Notes under the pieces: generated by a model
The model's database searches: none
What the model saw: the letters and a program-made list of their open reading frames with translations, nothing else
What the model was told of the DNA's origin: nothing
Source of the DNA: Neostapfia colusana
Lineage: Eukaryota > Streptophyta > Magnoliopsida > Poales > Poaceae
Length of the DNA stretch: 64,000 nt
NCBI GenBank assembly: GCA_030760725.1
Contig: JASWHV010000013.1
Location: forward strand, 38,598,699-38,662,698
Reading direction: 5' to 3'
Program-made: the position numbers and the translations under genes
Part shown: positions 1-12,300 of the stretch, piece after piece
How the letters are laid out: each line of letters opens with the position of its first letter
Numbering within the stretch: the stretch's first letter is position 1

Positions 1-702
1 GATGATATGCCCAAGGAAAGGCACCTGCGATATCCAAAACTCACATTTGCTGAATTTTGCGTATAACTTGTGATCCCGCAGCCGTTGCAAGACTATATGC
101 AGATGTTTCTTGTGATCTTCCTCCGACTTGGAATATACTAGGATGTCGTCGATGAAGACCACGACAAACTTGTCCAGCTCCGGCATGAACACCGAGTTCA
201 TTAAGTACATGAAGTGAGCTGGAGCATTGGTGAGGCCGAAGGACATGACCAGGTACTCATAAAGTCCGTACCTCGTCGAGAAAGCCGTCTTCGGAATGTC
301 CTCAGCCCTTATCTTAATCTGATGGTACCCAGATCTTAAATCCATCTTGGAAAAGATCTTTGCTTCCACCAACTGATCAAACAACATGTCGATCCGTGGC
401 AACGGGTACTTGTTCTTGATGGTTACGGCATTTAATGGACGGTAGTCCACGCAAAGTCGCAACGTCTCATCCTTCTTCTTGACAAATAATGCCGAACATC
501 CCCATGGTGAGGAGCTCGGCCTAATAAAACCCTTCTCTAGAAGGTCCGTGAGCTGAGTCTTCAGTTCAGCCAACTCCTTGGGCGCCATCTTGTACGGCCT
601 TCGGGATATTGGCATGGTTCCCGGTGCCAGTTCAATCTTGAACTCCCCCTCTCTATCGGGTGGCATTCCCGGTAAATCATCCGGGAATACATCAGGGAAC
701 TC
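1..702 (-). pseudogene. Gypsy-1 pol: reverse transcriptase, partial
   Basis: The frame is open from just after a TGA stop (703-705) to the window edge. It encodes the start of a Ty3/gypsy reverse transcriptase: a GMPPDRE motif, SSSPWGCSALFVKKKD, the conserved VDYRPLNAVTIKNKYPLPRI, MSFGLTNAPAHFMY and the catalytic VVVFIDDILVYSKSE (coded near 121-180). The fragment stops at KFSKCEFWISQVPFLGHII at the edge. The same protein stretch recurs in Gypsy-2 from 14140 with high similarity. It copies element RNA into cDNA in virus-like particles. The connection to the upstream protease is broken only by the TGA. Confidence 0.9.
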
Positions 703-1839
703 TCAGACCACTGGAATGTCTTCCAATCTGATAGTTGTGGACTGATAGACACTTGAAAGTTTTATTTCCGGACTGTCCAGAAATAATGAGTGAGAACCGT
801 GCACCTCTGAGTTTAAGTGCACGACTCGAAGGACGGTGTCTAAAACAGCGCCATGACGGGTTAACCACGACATCCCTAAAATAACATCGACCTTTTGTCC
901 CTCTAAAATTATGAGAGACGTAGGGTAAACTCTACCCTCTAAGCACAATGGCGCTTTTGGGACCATCATGCTTGCTGAAATCTTCCCACCCGGTGAACAG
1001 ATCACATAAGGACTATCGGTGGGTAGTATTGGCAAACTGTGTTTAGCAATGAAAGCTTGGCTAATAAAATTATGCGTGGCGCCTGAATCAAACAGTACTA
1101 TAGCGGGATGCTGGTTGAGTTGGAACATACCCGCAAGGATTGGCTCGCCCTCCGGCACGTCCTCAATGGTGAGTTGGTGGACGGTGCCGGGCCTAGGGTT
1201 TGCCCGCCGCGCATTAGTAGGGTTCCGGGGTTGATTCCTCCCCGGAAACTGCGGTGCCACTCCGCCGCCTTGCCTCTCCGGGCAACTGCTCATGAAGTGT
1301 CCTGGACGACCACACTTGTAACATGTGGCCGCTGCTGGTGGAGTACTCGGTGGACGACAGCCCGGCATGCGTTGCTGAGGTGCAAATGCACGCGGCATCG
1401 CCCGCTGCTGTTGTTGTTGTTGCGGTGGTACTGGCAGTGCCGGCCGGAATGCCGGTGAAGAGTACGGACGACTGCGGAACGGCATCGACCGCTGTGGTGG
1501 CTGCCAGCGTGGACCTGATGGTGGGCGATTCACCATCCGAAACTTCTGAGAAGGACTGCCTCCTTCTCCGCTGCTCTGCGGCACGCTTCGCTTTCGCTCT
1601 GCCGCCGCCAACTCCTTACCGGAGTCCTCCTGAACAATCGCAGCATCAATGATGTCATTGAGGCTGCCGCGATTGAACATCGCCAACTTGTCCTTCAGGA
1701 GCGGATTAAGCCCCTGGTAAAAATGGTCCTGCCGCTTCTCGTCGGTATCAGCATGATACGACGCATATAGCGCGAGATCGTTAAACGCCCTGGAGTATTC
1801 CAGCGTGTTCCGGCTCCCTTGTTGCAGGTGTAAGAACTC
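703..1839 (-). pseudogene. Gypsy-1 gag C-terminus (zinc knuckle) and aspartic protease
   Basis: This continues gag in the same frame after the TAG at 1840-1842. It shows an Arg/Pro/Gln-rich linker, a CCHC zinc knuckle (CYKCGRPGHFMSSC), then a retropepsin-type aspartic protease with the active-site motif LFDSGATHNFIS and the downstream ILGMSWL. The reading ends at a TGA (703-705) exactly where the family normally continues into EFPDVFPDDLPGMPPDRE of the RT domain. That stop probably comes from CGA or a similar codon by C-to-T change. No frameshift is needed to join gag, protease and RT, so two nonsense changes are the only coding lesions I see in this part. Confidence 0.85.
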
Positions 1840-2391
1840 CTACGTCTTCCTCTTCATCAGACCTGGCGGTATATGATAGGCCCTGAAGGCCGTCCGGAAC
1901 TCCGTCCAGGTCATCACTCGGTCGGTGGGCTGGGAAGCACAGAAGTTGGCCCACCACGCGCTCGCGGATCCTTGGAGCTGCTGGACCGCGAACTGAGTCT
2001 TGCGCTGCTCGCTGATTTGGAGCAGCCCGAACTTCATCTCTATGGCGCGGAGCCAGTTGTCCGTGTCAAGTGGTTCATCCGCCCTTGAGAATACAGGGGG
2101 ATGAGTCGCCAGGAAGTCGGAGTAGGAGCTCTGTTGGCGCTCCTCACGATCTTGACGTCTCTCTGGGCGAGACGTATTGGCGATGAGAGTCTGCAGCAAC
2201 TCTGTGTGCTGCTGATGCGAGCCCGCCATTGCCGCGACAATGTCGGCCAAGGTAACCGTTGGCAGTGGCGGTGGTGGTGTTTGCTGTTGCTGTTGCTGCT
2301 GCTGTCCCGAGGAGTCCTCGGGAGATGGTTGGGAGGTCTCTCCCCCTTGACTGGTACCCCCAACGTCAGGGTTGGCACGAGTACGCGTCAT
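1840..2391 (-). pseudogene. Gypsy-1 gag (capsid part)
   Basis: Translation starts most plausibly at the ATG at 2391 (MTRTRANPD); an in-frame ATG at 2421 adds ten residues. The product has a Gln/Pro-rich N-terminus followed by the retrotransposon-gag capsid domain (PVFSRADEPLDTDNWLRAIE, then a WWANF tryptophan motif and TWTEFRTAFRAYHIP). It ends at a TAG (1840-1842) within a segment that in relatives reads MKRKxQEFLHLQQG, so this is probably a CAG-to-TAG nonsense mutation. The frame continues downstream with the expected gag sequence. It forms the shell of the virus-like particle. Confidence 0.85.
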
Positions 2392-2663
2392 TCTAAAATT
2401 CAAAACAGCAGCAATTAGCATATGTCTTACTTAAAATTCCATACGCAACAGTAGGCATTGAAGTGACACATGATTAATTTGCACAACGTTCACATATATT
2501 GATAAAGCATAAACTTTATACAAGATACATTATTCTCGGATCTCCGAGAAGTCATGCTCATGTCGTCACTACCTATACATACGCTACTGTCTACACGACA
2601 TGTCACCGATTACAAAAGTTGGGTTACGCTACCCTGGCTGCCCTACTTGGCAACCGTAACCCT

Positions 2664-3608
2664 CTACTCGGAGTAGAACTCGACCTCCTGGGGGTCGTCC
2701 TCTTCCGGTACCTCTGCTGGTGGCTCTGGGTCTACCACCTCTTCTCCCATCCCGGGTTCTCCCATTGCTGGAAGACCCAAGACTACCGGTACGCCTAACA
2801 CCGGGGGCACGAGGTCCTGTAAAGCATGCACCTCGTCCATAGCTTGGTTGTAGTCCTCTTCCCAGCCTTGTCCTTCCTCAATAGCGTCGTCCCGTTCTTG
2901 AGCAAGGTCCTCATTCTGCTGGGTTAGGGTCTGCACCAGCTCTTGCAACGCCGCGATGTCAACACGGCTCTTCTTCTTTGCCTTCTTCAGACGACGCAAC
3001 TGATTGTGTTGTTCATTCAGTCGCTTGATCGTCGGAAGGAGCACATTGCGGAGTGCGCTGTGAGCACTCTCGAAATGATCTCCACGGCTTGTGCTCTCCT
3101 TGAGCTTGGTGGCGAGATGCTCCGTATGAACAGCTTGACTGTCCATCACAGCGTTTCCCGCCCTCATTTGGAGGCTGAGATTTGCCTCCGCGGGGTTGTA
3201 CCTTGGGCAACTCGGGTCTGTTGCCTCCAGGTACCTCTCTCCCCACACATGCTGAGCTCGTCCCTCCGCAGGAACGAGAGCGTATGGAGTGCCCTCCATG
3301 GCCTGCACGTGTAGTTGGCAGAAACGTGACATAGTGTCACGGGCTGCCACTTGCCATATTCCTTCCGGTTGTCTCCCTCTCACCGTGACGGTGAATGGCA
3401 CCCAACCGGGTGGCGTAGGTCCTGCAGGAACCTCGACATGGATCGTCCATGTCTTGTTCCCCTCTTCGCCTTCTGCCTTGGCGAAGTATTGCGGCATCTG
3501 GTTGTACCCGAAATATTGGAGCATTTGCCACAATGCTTCCGGGTAGCCGCTACGGTCAGAACAGTGGGAAACTACCCACCCGTTCTCCAACTGTTTATCT
3601 GCTACCAT
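2664..3608 (-). CDS. ORF0: extra protein encoded upstream of gag in Gypsy-1
   Basis: An intact 314-residue ORF lies between the 5' leader and gag, in sense orientation. It is separated from gag by about 240 bp (2422-2663) without coding signal. The N-terminal half (about residues 1-130) is globular, rich in Trp and aromatic residues (LENGWVVSHCSDRSGYPEAL, QYFGYNQMPQYFAKAEGEEG). The C-terminal half (about 150-255) is a predicted coiled coil with many Gln, Glu, Leu and Lys residues, and the last 50 residues are acidic and proline-rich. Extra ORFs before gag are known in rice gypsy elements such as RIRE3 and RIRE8. Function is unknown; I see no enzyme motif. It is lesion-free while the neighbouring gag-pol is not. 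Confidence 0.75.
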   Translation of the reverse strand: MVADKQLENGWVVSHCSDRSGYPEALWQMLQYFGYNQMPQYFAKAEGEEGNKTWTIHVEVPAGPTPPGWVPFTVTVRGRQPEGIWQVAARDTMSRFCQLHVQAMEGTPYALVPAEGRAQHVWGERYLEATDPSCPRYNPAEANLSLQMRAGNAVMDSQAVHTEHLATKLKESTSRGDHFESAHSALRNVLLPTIKRLNEQHNQLRRLKKAKKKSRVDIAALQELVQTLTQQNEDLAQERDDAIEEGQGWEEDYNQAMDEVHALQDLVPPVLGVPVVLGLPAMGEPGMGEEVVDPEPPAEVPEEDDPQEVEFYSE

Positions 3609-5092
3609 CTGTAAAAATATATTTGAGAAATGTCAAATATTTATTTAAACAGTAAACCATTGAGTTATAACATAAGATATGTCATTGAACCCATAACACT
3701 TGGAAACATAGTTCAAATTTTTAAACAAATTTGACTGCTGATCTGCTGTTACCATGACAGCCCTGACCAGTTTCCATTTCAACCTGATTTAGGCCGGTTT
3801 AAAAGCAAAACCAATTCTGGAGCTCAACATCAAAGTTAAAGCTAACTTCAATAGCTTTCCAGAAAGTGTTTGCGTGGCCTAAGATCTGTCCTGGTTCACA
3901 AGTTTTGAGATGTCAAAGTTAACAGAATTTCGGGAAACAATTGGACAGCACCTCCCTGCCTTAGGTACTGATTTGATCCAAGAATCTCAGTTACTTCTGT
4001 TCCTAATATGACAAAACTTTCTGTTACAAAGTTGTGACCCATCTCATAAGCTTTCCAGAACTACCTCATTTTCTATTTTTGGATTTTTATGCAGGAAGTT
4101 ATGCTTAATTTACAGAGAGTCTACAGAGAGTCTTTGCTCTGTCCTGTTTTCTGGACAGTTTCAACTCTACTGCATTTTTCGATTGGTTAAGGGATGAAAC
4201 ACCTCTGGACCTCAACAGAAGAGTTGTAAAGCTCTTCCAACGCTTTCCAGAAATGTATCATACGACCCCAACCTCGAAAGAACTCAACCTCTAACCTCTG
4301 ATTAACTCCAGCCTTGATTCAGCTGAAAACAGAGTGCTCTGTCCTTAACATCCTATAAGTTGAAAACTTATTAACTTGAATATCCTGTTCAAGGGAAGGA
4401 GTTACATCAAGTTTTACTACTTTGGATCAAAACCTTCCAGTTTTTGCAATGAAGTTGTTTATTTAGTTGGGTGTGACGTCGATGCGTCACCAGATCATGT
4501 CGGTACTACGTCCTCACAAAGAAAAACCTATACCGGACTTAGCCGGCTTCGTTATTTCAGTGGCACTAAACGTCACTCGCACACGGATGCTACACGTCTA
4601 CCATTTCGTGGTCAGGCTACCTGCAGAAACTCAAACAATCATCAGACTCGGCTGCACACCGAGCCCGGAATCCATACAGTTAGTACACCCGGCCGTCATC
4701 ACTCGCCCGGATGTTCTCAAGCCAAACACGCCTTGAGCTATGTGTTCACGTTTCAGACCACGTGACGGGGTCTCCCAAATTGCACCACGCACGCCAGGGA
4801 CAGACGTTGCTCGAATACCCCAAACGACATGAAGAGTCGTAGAGGATATCAAAGCGGGTCGGGTTACCTGCCACCCGTGGGGCTCCACCCTTCAGCTTGT
4901 GCGCACTGGTGGACAATGCTTACGTGTACCCCCCAAGACATAAACGTCCCGAGATACACGATTTTCCGACATAACAAATAGGTTAATATGCCACTTTCTA
5001 TATACTAATAACATCCTTATACGGGCTACTAACTCGTTCCTCACTGGATTTTTGAAAAAGACGACCTTTGTACTGTGTTAAACCTCAAGCGA
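3609..5092 (-). other. Gypsy-1 5' leader, non-coding
   Basis: AT-rich untranslated leader between the primer-binding site and ORF0. No protein-coding stretch of note; short ORFs here lack codon structure. Confidence 0.6.
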
Positions 5093-5104
5093 GCTCTGAT
5101 ACCA
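5093..5104 (-). promoter_or_regulatory. Gypsy-1 primer-binding site (tRNA-iMet)
   Basis: On the minus strand the sequence is TGGTATCAGAGC, the exact complement of the 3' end of initiator tRNA-Met used by most plant LTR retrotransposons. It lies four bases inside the LTR end at 5109 and fixes both element orientation and the inner LTR boundary. Confidence 0.93.
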
Positions 5105-5108
5105 ACGC

Positions 5109-8100
5109 TGACACGACCCCATTGGTCTTGTCGAGCCAGGATCACGCTGAGGGGTGCTGCGTTGCACAGCACCGTATAACACACGTCAAAGGTCCAAAGC
5201 GGAAGCGAAATTTTATTACATAAACAAGTTATGAACATGTTTACATCAAAATAAGTTCAATCTACACTCGCGGGCGTAGACTAAGCATCAAGTGCTCGTT
5301 CAGCCCTTGAACGTGCCCTTGCTAGCACACACGCACACTAACTTTGCGGCGTGCACGACTCCCACTCGACGGGGTGCCCTCCTGGGGTTCCGTCTCCTCT
5401 TCGGGAGTCCCTTCGTCATAGAACCCTGCAAAAGCTTCAAACACAAGCAGTGAGCACGAAGGCTCAGCAAGTCTGACCCGTCTCACATAAACATGGAACT
5501 TCTACATGAGGGTAATGGGTTACATGAGGTAAAAATCATTTGCAAGGACTCGCCTAATTAGTAGAACCTTACTTTCAAGTTTTAGCAGCAGGTTGTGGAG
5601 AACCTTACGCTAAGGCACATGAGAGAGCCGCAATCAAACAAGAAACGCATTTCTCTCATGTACTTTGCCCAAAGTTGAAAAGAACTTTAGTTAGCTCTAA
5701 GCTACAGCATATCATTAACAATCAATGTCCAGCTTTCAATCAGCAACATTTTAACATGTGACTAGCCTGTTCTTTCTACGTCACGGTACAGTGAACAAGT
5801 GGTACTCACTGACCGCGAGGGACGGCGATTATAATCGATTTACACCTGCAGGGTTACCCGAACAACACGTCGCGTACGCCCGTACTCGATGTTGCCTACA
5901 ACAACCATCACGGACGCCGTACGCGACTCCCTTTCACCCGTTAGCCAAATATTGAACCGGTCCCATCGTCCCGAGCAAGAGGTCTCTGCACGTGCATCTC
6001 CGTGCCGCCAGCCGATTTACACCTCGAGCTCTTAACCTACCCTCTGAACGACGGGCAATGCCTCAATACCCAGCTACCCGAGTTACATCAGTTTCCCGGT
6101 TCCCATATAGCCGGTAGGTCTTCGGTACTGTTCTAGCTTGTTCAACAGGCCCGCACACGGCTCGGTCCTCAATCGACACAAGCGGAGCTACAGCACACAG
6201 GCCCCAAAGTCCTGCTGCCCTTACTCTCCGCTCGGTCTCATTTTCTTGCCATGTGTTTCATGTGCTATCACTACCCGAGTCGAGTGCCTCTAGCCTATGC
6301 TCGCGAGTAGTTCCAACTACTCGACCTGTACCGAATCCTACTCTATCCTAGCAATGCAGTAGCTAACGGGGTTTGCAATCCTAAACCCAACCCATGGTTC
6401 TCTTGGCTATGCAGTGGGGCTTCCAAACAAGACTCCAATGCACAGAATAAAGGAAACAAGTATGTGCTCAAAACAATAAAAATTTGTAAAAAGGTTAATG
6501 CAAACCGGAGCTTGCCTTGCTGCTCTTGGTCGTAGGCTAGCTGTTCCTCCAGACTAACGAAGTCTAGGACTTCGGGTTCTTCCTCGACCTTAGCGACTAC
6601 ATGATATAAGAAACATATGTATCAATTTAAATGCATTTGTATTAACTTTGAAGTTGTGAAGTCTATAACCCTTGCTAGACAGACCTAATGACTGTGAAAC
6701 TTTTAATGTGGCTTGGTTACAACCTAAACAGAGACTTGGTAAAGTTTTAGTTGCAGCAAAGCTCAATTGAGCCCTCCACAATTAATTATATCCTTGACCT
6801 TAATTAAAGACTTTTAGGGTGTTCTAAGGATTTTCATGAAACAAACTATGACTTTCTGAAAACTAGATTTTCAGAGGGTCCTAATGGATTTGGTTTCACT
6901 TAATTTGAAGGTTCCTAGCTAAAGTTATGAGCTAAACAATTTCAGAGAAAATTCTGAAAATGTTTCTGAACATTTTCTATTTTCTCTGGAACAGTTTCAC
7001 TAATCACACTATTAGGTGGATCAGATGAGCTCAAATGGATCTGAAATTTTTATGGTAGTTCAAGGACAGTTTGGTGAACATCCCAGTAAAATTTCAGGAT
7101 TTTCCTCCAAAGGATTCTCCAGTTAAAATTCCTAACAGTTTAAACTTTGAGGAATTAATTCTGGAGAAATCAGGAATTTCATGAAGTGAAACTTGATTTT
7201 CTGGAAATTACTCAGAGAGCTGAATCCAGCAAAATTTGGTTCATTCAATTTGGAGCTTTCTAGCCAAATTTATGAGGATTCGAAGTTTGAAGGAAATCTG
7301 AAAATCGGGAAAAAGTTTAAACTCGCGCGTGGGCCCAGGGGACACGCGTCGCACGCCTAGGCGATGGCACATCGCGGCCCACAAGGATTTTGCGCGCCAG
7401 CACACCCGATCCCGGCCGCAGCCGGATCCCGATTCAAAATATCTCTCGCTGACAGCTGGGGTCCACCCCCTTCTTCAACCTCGCGACACCCGCGCCCCGC
7501 CGCCGAGGGATCTCGCCGGAGAGCTCGCCGCCGGCTGCTGTACAGCTCCAAACTTCTCGATTCTGGTCGCCCCTGCCTACTTTTACTCGGGGAACAGGAT
7601 TCTAGGGTCAGCTGCTCATGACAATGGCCGGAGCATGGTCGGCGACGAGCCGCCACCTCGGAATGACTTCGGCCATGTCGGCTGACTTCTCTAGCACCTC
7701 AGCTACTTGGGAAATCGGTCGGGGAGCATCAGTGGACCTCAGAGAAGGTCGACATGAGCTCGAGGCAGCTCGGGGAAGGCCCAAAATAGGTCCTCACCGT
7801 GCGCCCGATGCCGCCCGTTCGTTCCACCATTAGTAGACCTCAAATTACGCCGGGCACAGAGGTTCTCCGGCCCAGAGTTGTGAAGGCAACTTGTGCGTTA
7901 CCGTGTCTAGCTCGTGTGAGAGTGGCCTGAGGCCGTCTAATCCTTTCTAGAGCACGAATTAAACAGAATCGTATCCGAAGGTCGTTCTGCACACAGAAAG
8001 GGGAAAAGTGGAAATTCGCCGCCGGTGAGCAACCACTCGAGCTGTGGCTCGGGGATGCGCAGCACCGGTCACCTGCGCGTCCAAGGTTGCCTTGGCTCGG

Positions 8101-9147
8101 GCGTGACAACGCCCTGGTTGGGCTGTCCACGAGAGCCCTAGGTGCGGCGGTTCCAAGTTCCGAGTTTGATCTTTTGGCACAGCCGATATCAATCGGTTTC
8201 AACTGAATTCTAGCAACGGGGAGGATGGAGGAAGGTCTCTAGTACCTTGCTGGGGCTCTGGAGTGGAAGGAGGGAGCTGCGATCGGCGTCCTCCGATCAA
8301 GTCCAAGCTGCGGAAGTTTTCGGCCGGCGCTGAGTTCTTGCGGGGAAGAACGGTGGTGCCTCGGCCGAGGAGGGGGCAGGCGCCTTAAGAAGGCTCTTCA
8401 CCGCCTCACGCCCGCGCGTGGGCAAGCAGCTGGTGGCGCGGCGGCTGGCCTCGGTGGCGATCACCGCTGCGGCTCGGCGACCCGAGTGAAAAAGTCTCTG
8501 TCGGTTTGAGCTGAGCAGTGGCTGACATGTGGGTCCCACCTCCAGTTTTAACCTCTGAAATTTACTCCTAATCACTGTTGTAAACAGTGAACCCCATACT
8601 ACCCTTGGCAATTCAAATTATTCACCCATGAGCCATTTGAATTGATCAAAGTTCAAATGAGGTTTGGTTTGAATGAATTTCAGCACAAGTTCAGTTTGAA
8701 ATTCAAATAAAGTTTGAATTTCTCCCCCCTTAGCTCATGTCAAGATCAACTCCAAATGGAGTGAAAATTGGTGTGTGAGCTCACAAAAATGTGCTGAGTA
8801 AGAATATGCCTTCCACTTTTAAATTCATGGGATAAAAACAGTTTGAATTTGAATATGGTTTCAAACTGCCCTCTTCCTAACTATACCCAAACTGACCTCA
8901 AAAAGGTTTTGAATTTGGGTGAAACTTGGCATGGACATCCTTAGTAAAGTGTAGGAGTTTTCATATGTCCAGCCCATCTATATCACCTGTGGGAAATACC
9001 ACTTTTGCAATGTGTAAGTTTGTTCTCTAATGAGCATGTTGATAATTGTTACTTGCTCTTCATTTGTGTTCATCCTTCTTCCTCAAATGAGGTGTGTGGT
9101 GTGGTGATGAACACTGCAAATGTGTGTCAAAAACTGAGGCCCTTACA
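5109..9147 (-). repeat. Gypsy-1 5' LTR, about 4.0 kb
   Basis: On the plus strand it starts TGACACGACC next to the primer-binding site and ends CCTTACA at 9147, giving a minus-strand LTR of the form TGTAAGG...GTGTCA. The right edge is supported because copia LTR sequence begins at the next base. The middle part (about 6000-6560) closely resembles Gypsy-2's LTR and LTR-4, including a shared GCAAACCGG..GCTTGC block near 6503. Open frames within it (for example around 7330-8600) are GC-rich LTR sequence with no recognisable protein. Confidence 0.88.
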
Positions 9148-9378
9148 GTTTTGCACCATACATTTTTTGAAAACATGCAGCACATGCATGTGCCATGCAC
9201 GTATGGCCCAAAACCCCCCGGGTTGTGTTTGAAAAACAAACCAAAACACCCTCACACACACTAGGACTCGGTGCAACACATGTGACTCAGGACACACCCC
9301 TGGTTCTTGTCATGTGTGCTTTATTTCCTTGAAACATAAGGAAACTAAACTTTGATAAACCTCCAGAAGTACTCAACA
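9148..9378 (-). repeat. Copia-1 3' LTR, 231 bp remaining of 433
   Basis: It matches 13909-14139 of the 5' LTR base for base in length (231 bp both), with about six substitutions. The break at 9147/9148 coincides with the outer edge of the Gypsy-1 LTR, which explains the truncation as an insertion rather than a deletion. Confidence 0.92.
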
Positions 9379-9394
9379 ATCTCCCCCTACTTCT
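9379..9394 (-). other. Copia-1 polypurine tract
   Basis: On the minus strand AGAAGTAGGGGGAGAT, a purine run directly before the 3' LTR, is the plus-strand primer site. The pol stop codon TAG (9387-9389) lies inside it. Confidence 0.9.
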
Positions 9395-12300
9395 GAGGTT
9401 TGATCTCCTGAACTCCAATCTTCTCATGAAGTTCCTGAAAGTGTGTACCTCCTAGTGGCTTTGTGAGGATATCAGCAAGTTCATCTTTTGTCCCAACATG
9501 CTCCAAGATGACTTCTCCTCTATCAACACATTCTCTGCCAAAGTGAAACTTGATGTCAATGTGTTTACTTCTATCATGCAAGACTGGATTCCTTGCCAAA
9601 GCAATTGCTGCCGTGTTATCCATCTTAATCACTGGTGGAGGTACTTGAATTCTTGTCACTTCTTCTAGCACATGTCTGAGCCAAACAGCCTGACTTGCTG
9701 CAGCTGCTCCAGCCACATACTCAGCTTCACATGTGGACTTTGCCACAGCCTTTTGCTTATGAGATAACCAGCTGATAGGATTTTCACTTAGGAAGAAACT
9801 GACTCCTGTTGTGCTTCTCCGTTCATCCACATCTCCCCCAAAATCACTATCACTATAGCCCCTTAACTCAAGACTCCCTTCACCTCGGTTGTAAGACAAG
9901 CCATACCTCATTGTAGCTGCCACATACCGAAGTAAATGTTTCAAAGCCACCATGTGTTCTTCTTGAGGTTCTGACATGAACCTGCTTAAGTACCCAACAC
10001 CAAAACTAAGATCAGGCCGAGTATGTAGAAGATACCTGAGTCCACCAATTATGCTGCGATAAGTGGTTGGATCAGTGAGTGGTGCTGTACTTCTCTTGGT
10101 AAGCTTCAACCGGGATTCCATGGGAGTGGCACACCCATTGCAACTTATCATCCCACTTCTTTCCAACAACTTTGCATCATAAGCTCCTTGACACAATTCA
10201 ATACCATGTCTTCCTTGCTTTACTTCAATACCAAGATAGTAAGACAAGCTTCCTAGATCACTCATGCAAAACTTCTCCTTCATCTTCTCCTTGAACCGAC
10301 TGATTTCCTCCATGTTCTCCCCCACAATCAGCAAGTCATCAACATATACACCCACAATGAGTCTTGCCTCACCTCCAAGCTTAGTATACAAGCCATGTTC
10401 TGATTTACACCGTGTGAAACCGAGCTGCTTGAGACTTTCATCAAGTTTGCAGTTCCATGCCCGAGGAGCTTGCCTCAAGCCATACAATGCCTTGTGAAGT
10501 CTTAAAACCCACTTCTCCTTGCCTTCATCTATGAAACCCGGAGGTTGCGTGACATAGATCTCCCCTTCTAGACTCCCATTCAAGAAGGCTGACTTCACAT
10601 CCATGTGATGAACATGCCACCCAAAATGAGCTGCAACAGCTAACACAATCCTCACAGACTCCATCCTGGCAACTGGTGCAAAAACTTCTTCAAAATCAAC
10701 TCCTTGCTTCTGCACATACCTCTTTGCAACTAGCCTTGCTTTGTCGCGTATGACATTCCCATGTTCATCTTTCTTCAACTTGAACACCCATTTCAAGCCA
10801 ATGGCACGATAACCCTCCGGATGTTGTACCAACGACCATGTTTTGTTCTCTTCAATGGATGTGAGCTCCTCAATCATGGCAATGCGCCACTCCTTGGTCC
10901 TAAAGGCCTCTTTTGCTGTGCATGGCTCTTCACCTATGACAACAAGAAGTTCATCTACTCCTCCTTCTTCTGGTTCATAGCTTGGTACCATCTGAAGAAT
11001 ATTTCTCATGGAACGATAACAAAGTGGTGCTTCTTTTAGCTCACTATCCATTTCTGGTGACATGGAAGGAGGTGACACAAACTCCACATCCTTGGATGCT
11101 TGATGCCTCAGTTGTGTCATAGAAGACACTCCCTCAGCTGGGGTTTTGTCACCCTGACCTGTGTCACAAGAGGAAGAACTCACTCCACCAGGGTTCTCAT
11201 CACGAAAGATGTATTCTACCCGAAAGATGTCTTCACCATTCACCACTTCACTTGACTCAGCTGCATCCCACTTCCATGGGTGGTTTTCTTCAAACACAGC
11301 ATCACGTGACACGTGAACACTCTCCGTGTTCGGATTGTAAAACCTCCACGCCTTACTTCCTTGCTCATATCCAATGAAGACCATTGGAATACTTCGATCT
11401 TCAAGCTTGCTAAGGAGCTTGCTTCCCTGTTTCACATGTGCCACACAACCGAAAGTGCGCAAATGATGTACACTAGGTTTCTTGTCATGCCATACCTCAT
11501 ATGGAGTCTTTCTCTCAACACTCCGAGTAGGAGATCGGTTCAACACATACATAGCTGTGGTCACTGCCTCCCCCCAGAACCAACCGGGCATATTCATTGC
11601 TTTCAACATGCTTCTTGCCATTCCCATGACAGTTTGGTTCCTTCTCTCAACTACACCATTTTTCTCAGGAGAATATGGAGCTGTCAAGTGACGTTGAACA
11701 CCCTCCTTGGTGCAATACTCAACAAAAGCCCGAGCTGTGAACTTTCCACCATGATCTGTGCAAAAAGTTCCAATCTTCCTCCCTGCCTCAGCTTCAACAC
11801 TTGTTTGAAATGCCATGAAAGTACTCATTGCTTGATCCTTTATGCTGATCAAAAACACCCACATGTATCTACTGAGATCATCCACAAGAAGAAAGAAAAA
11901 CCTGCTGCCTCTTGGAGTTGCCGGCTTCACTGGTCCACAGAGGTCTCCATGCACAAGTTCAAGTTTCTTCTCAGCTCGGTACTTTGCCATGCACGGGAAC
12001 GGTTGACGTCGTTGTTTCCCAGCCAGACATCTATCACACTTCTCCTCAGTTTGAGTGATTGTTGGCAATCCATACACAAGTTGCTCTTCGGCAAGTCTTC
12101 TGAGACTCCGAAAGTTTAGGTGCCCCATTCTTGCATGCCACATCCATGTTGCATTGCTCCCTTGTGCCATGAGACACCTTGGTTGCACTACCTTAAGATC
12201 AGTGGTGTACAACCGGTTCACAACCCGTTTCACCATTGCCACAGGGGTTCCATCTTTATCCCAAATCTTGACATAACCATCCACCATCAAGATTTGGTGT

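Larger units (their letters stand above)
1..9147 (-). mobile_element. Gypsy-1: Ty3/gypsy retrotransposon with ORF0, left part outside window
   Basis: Read on the minus strand, the element runs from a 5' LTR (right end 9147) through a tRNA-Met primer-binding site, a leader, an extra ORF0, gag, protease and reverse transcriptase to the window edge. RNase H, integrase and the 3' LTR lie outside. Its outer LTR edge abuts Copia-1 LTR sequence at 9148, so it was inserted into the 3' LTR of Copia-1. Its LTR resembles those of Gypsy-2 and LTR-4 in the middle portion. Gag-pol has two in-frame stops, so this copy is not autonomous as it stands. Confidence 0.9.

Noticed and set aside
7329..8611. ORFs in the Gypsy-1 LTR (and 17000-17980, 44740-45800)
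   Set aside because: GC-rich LTR segments; no recognisable protein and overlapping frames on both strands.
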